Part shown: one piece after another, positions 43,570 through 47,797 of the stretch
How the letters are laid out: each line of letters starts with the position of its first letter
Numbering within the stretch: position 1 is the first letter of the stretch
Source: CAYUNA01 sp047629355
GTDB lineage: Bacteria > Bacteroidota > Bacteroidia > Chitinophagales > Saprospiraceae
Length of the DNA stretch: 47,797 nt
Assembly (NCBI GenBank): GCA_047629355.1
Contig: JBLHWU010000007.1
Span: 1-47,797 of the forward strand
Direction: 5' to 3'
Notes under the pieces: generated by a model
Databases searched by the model: none
What the model was told of the DNA's origin: nothing
The model's input: the letters and a program-made list of their open reading frames with translations, nothing else
Program-made: the position numbers and the translations under genes

Positions 43570-45654
43570 ATGAATCGAAAGATTAAAACTACCCTTCAGC
43601 GATTGCCTGAGTTTGTGAAATACCTGATGATATTGGGTGTTGTTGTTTTTATTAGCTTCCTTTTCCCTAATAATGTTAAGTTTAAATATCATTTTGACGT
43701 CGGTCAAACTTGGCAATATGCTGATTTGAAAGCACCATTCGATTTTCCAATTAAAAAAACGGATGCAGAAATTGCGGCAGCAGCAGCAGAACTGGAAAAG
43801 GATTTCTCTCCATTTTATAGTTTTAATCCAGAGGTTTTCACCCTTCAAAAAGTACAATTTGAACAAGAATTTGAAAGGGGGTTAGATAAAGTTTGGGAAG
43901 ATGAGACTTTTGAAGATTTATTTAAACGCAAAGAAGAATACTTAAAGTTTGGGAATGCTTTTCTAAATAAAATCTATCAAAAAGGCATTATTGAAATCGC
44001 GCCGCAGCACATCGGTAAAGAAAAAGGTTTTGTCATCAATACCATTCAAGGCAATACCACCCGTAAAAAAATCCTGCAAAATGTATGGACCGTACCCAAA
44101 TCAACTGAATTTTTAAAAGATACATTACCACAGACCAAGCTAAAAGTTCCAGAGTTTTTACTCTACATTTTGACGGATAGAATTGCACCAAACCTTACGT
44201 ATAATGATACCTTAACGCAGTTGATGCAGCGGCGGCTACAGCAGCAAATTGTAATCACCAAAGGGAAAGTCGCAAAAGGGAAATTAATCGCCACTAAAGA
44301 CGGTATCATCACTGAAGAAATTTATCAAAAACTGGTTTCTTTCCAGAAAAAATATGAGGAAGAGGTGTCTAATAAAAGCTCCTTTTACGGCGTTTTTGCA
44401 GGCTATTTTCTATTGACTTGCTTGATAATGATGGTCTTCATCGTTTATGTCAAAACTTACGAAAAAGATGTTTTTGCTAAATTTAATCGGCTGATGTTTA
44501 TTTTATTATGGTTCATTGCCTATAGTTATTTGGTTTGGGCTATTGAAAAAAGTGGTAATCTAAGTTCCTACCTAATCCCATTTTGTATCGTTCCAATTAT
44601 TATCAAGCATTTTTACTCTGACCGAATTGCCTTTTTCACTCACATTGTCAATATTTTGATTGTGAGCTTTCTGACTACGCTCGGTTATGAGTTTATTGAA
44701 TTGCAAATATTAGCTGGTATCGTCGCTGTTTTATCCGTCACCGACGCCCGCAATTGGAACGGCTTTTTTTCCACCATTTTTGCCATTGGGATCACCTACG
44801 CACTCGGACTTTTAGGACTTTCACTCATCAAAGAAGGTACCTTAACAAGCATTGATTGGAGCATTTTTAGCTGGATATTTTTAAACATGTTATTGACCAT
44901 GTTGGCATTCCCTTTAATACCATTAATTGAGCGCGTTTTTGGATTTACGTCATCCATTTCTTTGGTAGAATTGTCGGATATGGGACGCCCCTTATTGAAA
45001 AATTTATCACTCAAAGCACCAGGTACAATGCAGCATTCCTTGCAAGTTGCCAACCTGTGTGAAGCCGCTGCAGAGACGATTAAAGCCGATACTTTACTGG
45101 TAAAAGTGGCTGCTTTATACCATGATATTGGTAAAATGGAGCATCCTCAGTATTTCAGTGAAAATCAAAGTAGCTACAATCCACATAACGAAATCTCCAA
45201 TTTGGAAAGTGCTAAAATCATTATCGGACACGTTACGGAAGGCGTCAAATTAGCGAAGAAAAACCGCTTGCCGCACGTGCTCATTGATTTTATCAATACC
45301 CATCATGGCACTACCCGAGTAGAGTATTTTTATAGAAAAGAAATAGAAGACAACCCAGATAAAACAGTCAATGAAGCACAATTCCGTTACCCTGGCTGCC
45401 GTCCGAAATCTAAAGAAGAGACTATCCTGATGATTGCCGATTCCTTAGAAGCATCCTGTAAAAGTTTGCAAAATCCAACGGGACAAGCCATTGATGAAAT
45501 GGTGGAAAAGATAATCGCTTTTAAAATAAAAAATCGCCAGTTGGAAGAATCTGAATTGACATTTGAAGAGTTGGAAAAATGCAAAATTGTTTTTAAATCT
45601 CTACTTCGTAGCATCAATCATGTGCGGGTAGAATATCCGGAGGAGAAAGACTAA
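43570..45654 (+). CDS. PgpH-like 7TM HD-domain phosphodiesterase (cyclic-di-AMP class)
   Basis: The architecture matches the 7TMR-HD family: an N-terminal helix (about residues 18-36), an extracytoplasmic domain (about 40-270), seven membrane helices (about 275-475), and a cytoplasmic HD domain (about 490-650). Metal ligands are visible in GTMQHSLQVANLCEAAAETI and KVAALYHDIGKMEHPQYFSE, followed by HVTEGVKLAKKN and DFINTHHGTTRVEYFYRKEI. Listeria PgpH hydrolyses c-di-AMP to pApA; function here is inferred by family. Length (694 aa) is typical. It is followed by a GGGTTGCGA hairpin and the Nudix gene in the same direction 59 bases on, so the two may be co-transcribed. Confidence 0.9.
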   Translation: MNRKIKTTLQRLPEFVKYLMILGVVVFISFLFPNNVKFKYHFDVGQTWQYADLKAPFDFPIKKTDAEIAAAAAELEKDFSPFYSFNPEVFTLQKVQFEQEFERGLDKVWEDETFEDLFKRKEEYLKFGNAFLNKIYQKGIIEIAPQHIGKEKGFVINTIQGNTTRKKILQNVWTVPKSTEFLKDTLPQTKLKVPEFLLYILTDRIAPNLTYNDTLTQLMQRRLQQQIVITKGKVAKGKLIATKDGIITEEIYQKLVSFQKKYEEEVSNKSSFYGVFAGYFLLTCLIMMVFIVYVKTYEKDVFAKFNRLMFILLWFIAYSYLVWAIEKSGNLSSYLIPFCIVPIIIKHFYSDRIAFFTHIVNILIVSFLTTLGYEFIELQILAGIVAVLSVTDARNWNGFFSTIFAIGITYALGLLGLSLIKEGTLTSIDWSIFSWIFLNMLLTMLAFPLIPLIERVFGFTSSISLVELSDMGRPLLKNLSLKAPGTMQHSLQVANLCEAAAETIKADTLLVKVAALYHDIGKMEHPQYFSENQSSYNPHNEISNLESAKIIIGHVTEGVKLAKKNRLPHVLIDFINTHHGTTRVEYFYRKEIEDNPDKTVNEAQFRYPGCRPKSKEETILMIADSLEASCKSLQNPTGQAIDEMVEKIIAFKIKNRQLEESELTFEELEKCKIVFKSLLRSINHVRVEYPEEKD

Positions 45655-45655
45655 C

Positions 45656-45695
45656 GGGTTGCGAACAATCCGCTACTCGTAATTAATCGCAACCC
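45656..45695. repeat. Hairpin GGGTTGCGA...TCGCAACCC between the HD and Nudix genes
   Basis: Arms 45656-45664 and 45687-45695 pair perfectly with a 22-base loop, one base after the HD-gene stop. There is no T run, so a repeat or weak terminator. The arm resembles the GTTGCGA repeats in the MBOAT leader. Confidence 0.6.
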
Positions 45696-45713
45696 AAACA
45701 CTAAATTATAAAA

Positions 45714-46418
45714 ATGGACAATCAAGACCAAGCTCGGCTAACCACCGATTGTATTATTTTTGGATTGGATGAAAGTCATAAACTGAAGGTTTTGCTCATC
45801 CAACGAGGAACGCAGCCGTACAAGGATATGTGGGCTTTACCTGGCGGACCTGTTCATAAAGCAGAGGCACTGCGGCAAGCTGCTCTGCGGGTTTTGGAAG
45901 AAGAAACGGGCGTTCACGACATCTTCATGGAGCAATTATTCACGTTTGGAAAATTGGGTCGTGACCCACGCGGGCGTTTCGTTACCGTCGCTTATTTTGC
46001 CCTCGTCAATCTTTTGGAACACCCTGCCGAAGCCAAAGCAGACACCCGTAATGTGGAATGGTTCGAAATCACCAATCTCCCCAAACTCGCTTTTGACCAC
46101 GAAGATATTTTGGAATTGGCCATCAAGCAATTGCGCTCCAGAATGCGGTATCAGCCTGTCGGTTTTGAATTATTGCCAGAGCATTTTACCATGCCGCAGC
46201 TGCAACAATTATATGAAACTATTTCTGGACAAGAATTGAATAAACGAAATTTTCGGACGCGGATTAAAAATATGGACATTTTAGAAAAAGTAGGTCAACA
46301 AGAGAATGTCGCCCACCGTCCGGCTAGTTTATACCGATTTGACAAAGGAAAATACGAGGTTTATTTGCAAGAACAACAAAAAGATGTATTGCGACGAGTG
46401 GTTGATTTTGAGAGTTAG
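45714..46418 (+). CDS. NrtR-like regulator: Nudix domain plus winged helix, 234 aa
   Basis: The N-terminal Nudix-like domain (about residues 8-150) has WALPGGPVHKAEALRQAALR and then VLEEETGV. The Nudix box is G-x5-E-x7-R-V-L-E-E-E-T-G: the first Glu of the usual R-E pair is Val, so hydrolysis may be weak and the domain may serve as a ligand sensor. The C-terminal domain (about 155-230: LPEHFTMPQLQQLYETISGQ, then NKRNFRTRIKNMDILEKVG) is the winged helix found in NrtR-type regulators. NrtR represses NAD genes and releases DNA on binding ADP-ribose; other members control sugar catabolism. No such target genes are nearby, so the regulon is unknown. Confidence 0.85.
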   Translation: MDNQDQARLTTDCIIFGLDESHKLKVLLIQRGTQPYKDMWALPGGPVHKAEALRQAALRVLEEETGVHDIFMEQLFTFGKLGRDPRGRFVTVAYFALVNLLEHPAEAKADTRNVEWFEITNLPKLAFDHEDILELAIKQLRSRMRYQPVGFELLPEHFTMPQLQQLYETISGQELNKRNFRTRIKNMDILEKVGQQENVAHRPASLYRFDKGKYEVYLQEQQKDVLRRVVDFES

Positions 46419-46527
46419 ACGGGTTGCTGATTGCTGATATGACGTTTTCTTAGATGATAGGCTTAGTTTTTTAGGTTCTTTGACAAATGTCGTGAAATCT
46501 GAATTTGTTAATAGAGAGTACTTTTTT

Positions 46528-46765
46528 AGTCTATTGATACCCCACAAGTCCAACTTGGCGCGTTAGCGATAGAGCTATTGGTAGAAATATTAGTTGTTTG
46601 TGCAGAAGCGCGTAGCGATTCCCCTATTAAATACCAGAATATCTTTCGATTGGGCAGTCGCTCTGCGCCTGAATCACCAATAATTGACATTTCTACCAAT
46701 AGATTAGTCGCCCTGCGCCTTAAAACCACTAATTTCCCAACAAAAGATTAAGGTATCAATAGACT
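46528..46765. mobile_element. MITE-like element, 238 bp, AGTCTATTGATACC termini
   Basis: Perfect 14-bp ends at 46528-46541 and 46752-46765, with a second inner inverted pair CTATTGGTAGAAAT (46575-46588) and its complement (46689-46702). The interior has repeated GCGC(G)TAGCGATT-like arms. Non-coding. It fills the gap between the convergent Nudix and ribH genes. Confidence 0.75.
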
Positions 46766-46770
46766 TTTTC

Positions 46771-46826
46771 AGTACCCCCTACTTTTTAGCTGATAAAGTA
46801 GAGGGTACTGAAAAAGTACCCTCTAC
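46771..46826. terminator. Three-arm hairpin, probably a bidirectional terminator
   Basis: Arm 1 AGTACCCCCTACTTT (46771-46785), arm 2 AAAGTAGAGGGTACT (46795-46809) and arm 3 AGTACCCTCTAC (46815-46826). Arm 2 can pair with either arm 1 or arm 3, giving two exclusive hairpins. Located between the converging ends of the Nudix gene and ribH. Confidence 0.6.
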
Positions 46827-46919
46827 TGCAGGCTTTCCAATCACGGAATTTGCCAAAAAACCATTTTAGTTGAATGCAGGTTATCTAAGAACACATCGCT
46901 TTGGCAACCCGCAACACAC

Positions 46920-47435
46920 CTAATATCCAATCCTTGTTTTGCTAACAGAATATTCTTTCTTCATTTCTGCCATTCGCAAAGCAGTAACCGCTGCTTCCAC
47001 TCCTTTATTCCCATATTTTCCACCTGCACGGTCTAAAGCTTGCTGCATATTATTGGGCGTTAACACACCAAAAATAAACGGTTTTCCAGAAGCCATCCCC
47101 ATCGTAGCGAGCGCAGTTGCGACCGCATTATTGATGTATTCGTTGTGGTTGGTTTCTCCTTTGATAACACAGCCGATGCAAATAACAGCATCTACTTTTT
47201 TACCAGAAGCCAATATTTTGGCAGCGACTGGCAATTCAAAAGTCCCCGGTACTTGAGCAGTGTGAATATTTTCTTCTCTCGCACCATGTTTTATTAAGGT
47301 ATCAAAACACCCTTCATAAAGCGCGTGAGTAATTTCTTTGTTCCAATCCGCTACCACAATACCAAAAGAAAGGTCTGCCGCTGATGGAATACTATTTTCA
47401 TCGTAATCTGATAGATTTTTTAATGCACTTGCCAT
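46920..47435 (-). CDS. ribH: 6,7-dimethyl-8-ribityllumazine synthase
   Basis: Penultimate enzyme of riboflavin synthesis; joins the ribityl-aminopyrimidine to 3,4-dihydroxybutanone phosphate. Motifs fit: FGIVVADWNKEITHALYEGC at the N-terminus, TAQVPGTFELPVAAKILASG (substrate-binding), AVICIGCVIKGETNHNEYIN with the catalytic-region His, and GKPFIFGVLTPNNMQQALDR. Length (171 aa) is near the usual 150-165. No other rib gene is adjacent in the window. No FMN riboswitch is visible in the 360 bases upstream. Cytosolic, assembles as icosahedral or pentameric shells in other organisms. Confidence 0.95.
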   Translation of the reverse strand: MASALKNLSDYDENSIPSAADLSFGIVVADWNKEITHALYEGCFDTLIKHGAREENIHTAQVPGTFELPVAAKILASGKKVDAVICIGCVIKGETNHNEYINNAVATALATMGMASGKPFIFGVLTPNNMQQALDRAGGKYGNKGVEAAVTALRMAEMKKEYSVSKTRIGY

Positions 47436-47453
47436 TTTTGCGAGTTAGGCAAA

Positions 47454-47488
47454 TTTTAGAAACTTTGAATAAACCAAAGTTTCTAAAA
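47454..47488. promoter_or_regulatory. Perfect inverted repeat just upstream of ribH
   Basis: TTTTAGAAACTTTG pairs with CAAAGTTTCTAAAA across a 7-base loop, ending 19 bases before the ribH start. It may be a leader hairpin or an operator; without a U run it is not a standard terminator. Confidence 0.5.
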
Positions 47489-47498
47489 TTCGATTAAT

Positions 47499-47533
47499 AA
47501 AAAAAAGGTAAGATGATATCACCTTACCTTTTT
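47499..47533. terminator. Terminator-like hairpin upstream of ribH
   Basis: AAAAAAGGTAAG, a short palindromic loop, CTTACCTTTTT, with A and T runs on both sides, so it can act in either direction. It probably ends a minus-strand transcript coming from beyond the right edge, separating it from ribH. Confidence 0.65.
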
Positions 47534-47665
47534 CAGAACAATTTTAATAGAATTTAGATTACAAAATTGACAGATTATTTTACAAAAATAATTATTGAAC
47601 AAATGCCTTTAGAAACGTTTAAAAAATAACTTATTCTTTGAACGTTCCTTAAGTAAAAACGATTC

Positions 47666-47797
47666 AATAACTGGGCCATTATGCTTGTCCTTTTCCCTTC
47701 TAAAAAACACAAAAAATAGTTCCGTAACGAAGGCTATGCAACGATTTTTTGAATTCTTTAGAAGAAAAAATTACGGCGCATTATGGTCCAACTTATT
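47666..47797. mobile_element. MITE-like element at the right edge
   Basis: The left end AATAACTGGGCCATTATGC matches the reverse complement of the right end AATAAGTTGGACCATAATGC with few changes; inner arms (CCTTCTAAAAAACACAAAAA against TTCTTCTAAAGAATTCAAAA) also pair. It reaches the last base, so the right limit is uncertain. Non-coding. Confidence 0.55.

Noticed and set aside
46528..46765. Regular inverted arms as a small CRISPR-like array.
   Set aside because: There are no equal-length repeats separated by unique spacers, only nested inverted repeats, and no cas gene is near.
47436..47797. FMN riboswitch upstream of ribH.
   Set aside because: No RFN-type conserved helices are visible; the region holds two simple hairpins and a MITE-like element.

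Overview
This window comes from a Bacteroidota chromosome, most likely a Saprospiria-type member. Three things support that: promoters of the Bacteroidota type (TAnnTTTG, several with a TTTG/TTG 19-20 bases upstream), type IX secretion traits (a PorP/SprF membrane protein and T9SS-like C-terminal sorting tails on two wrecked genes), and large TonB-dependent receptors with an N-terminal carboxypeptidase-regulatory-like domain. Genes are mostly monocistronic, AT-rich, and separated by unusually long intergenic regions.

Layout. 1-280: 5' end of an IS1-family element. 0.6-5.7 kb (minus): a giant WG-repeat secreted protein and a lipoprotein. 5.9-8.7 kb: a small secreted-protein gene split by a 209-bp MITE, a conserved hypothetical gene, and a run of repeats. 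8.7-12.0 kb (plus): a second giant WG-repeat protein, paralogous to the first. 12.2-16.3 kb: two small secreted proteins, an arginyl-tRNA-protein transferase-like gene and a decayed FtsX-type ABC permease. 16.8-20.7 kb: a TonB receptor and sucC. 21-24.7 kb (minus): an MBOAT O-acyltransferase with an SGNH-like partner, and a DUF4407-type membrane protein. 25.4-28 kb: an FkbM methyltransferase gene with one in-frame stop, divergent from an O-antigen ligase-like gene. 28.4-35.1 kb: a DinB-like protein, L-threonine aldolase, and two pseudogenes of T9SS-exported proteins; the larger carries an IS4-type and an IS5-type element. 35.5-38.5 kb: a membrane-anchored subtilase and tRNA-Ser(UGA). 38.5-47.4 kb: an Oar-like TonB receptor, PorP/SprF protein, PgpH-type HD phosphodiesterase, NrtR-like Nudix regulator and ribH.

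The main theme is in the non-coding DNA. At least eight families of short elements with terminal inverted repeats (about 90-260 bp, no coding capacity) and a separate REP-like composite palindrome fill nearly every gap. One splits a gene and its removal restores the frame; one pair shares termini with the IS5 fragment in the same window; one is nested inside another; one puts a perfect 30-bp hairpin between the promoter and start of sucC; another lies between a promoter and the gene at 14612. Cell-envelope genes dominate the coding content. I see no defence island, CRISPR array, prophage or biosynthetic cluster.
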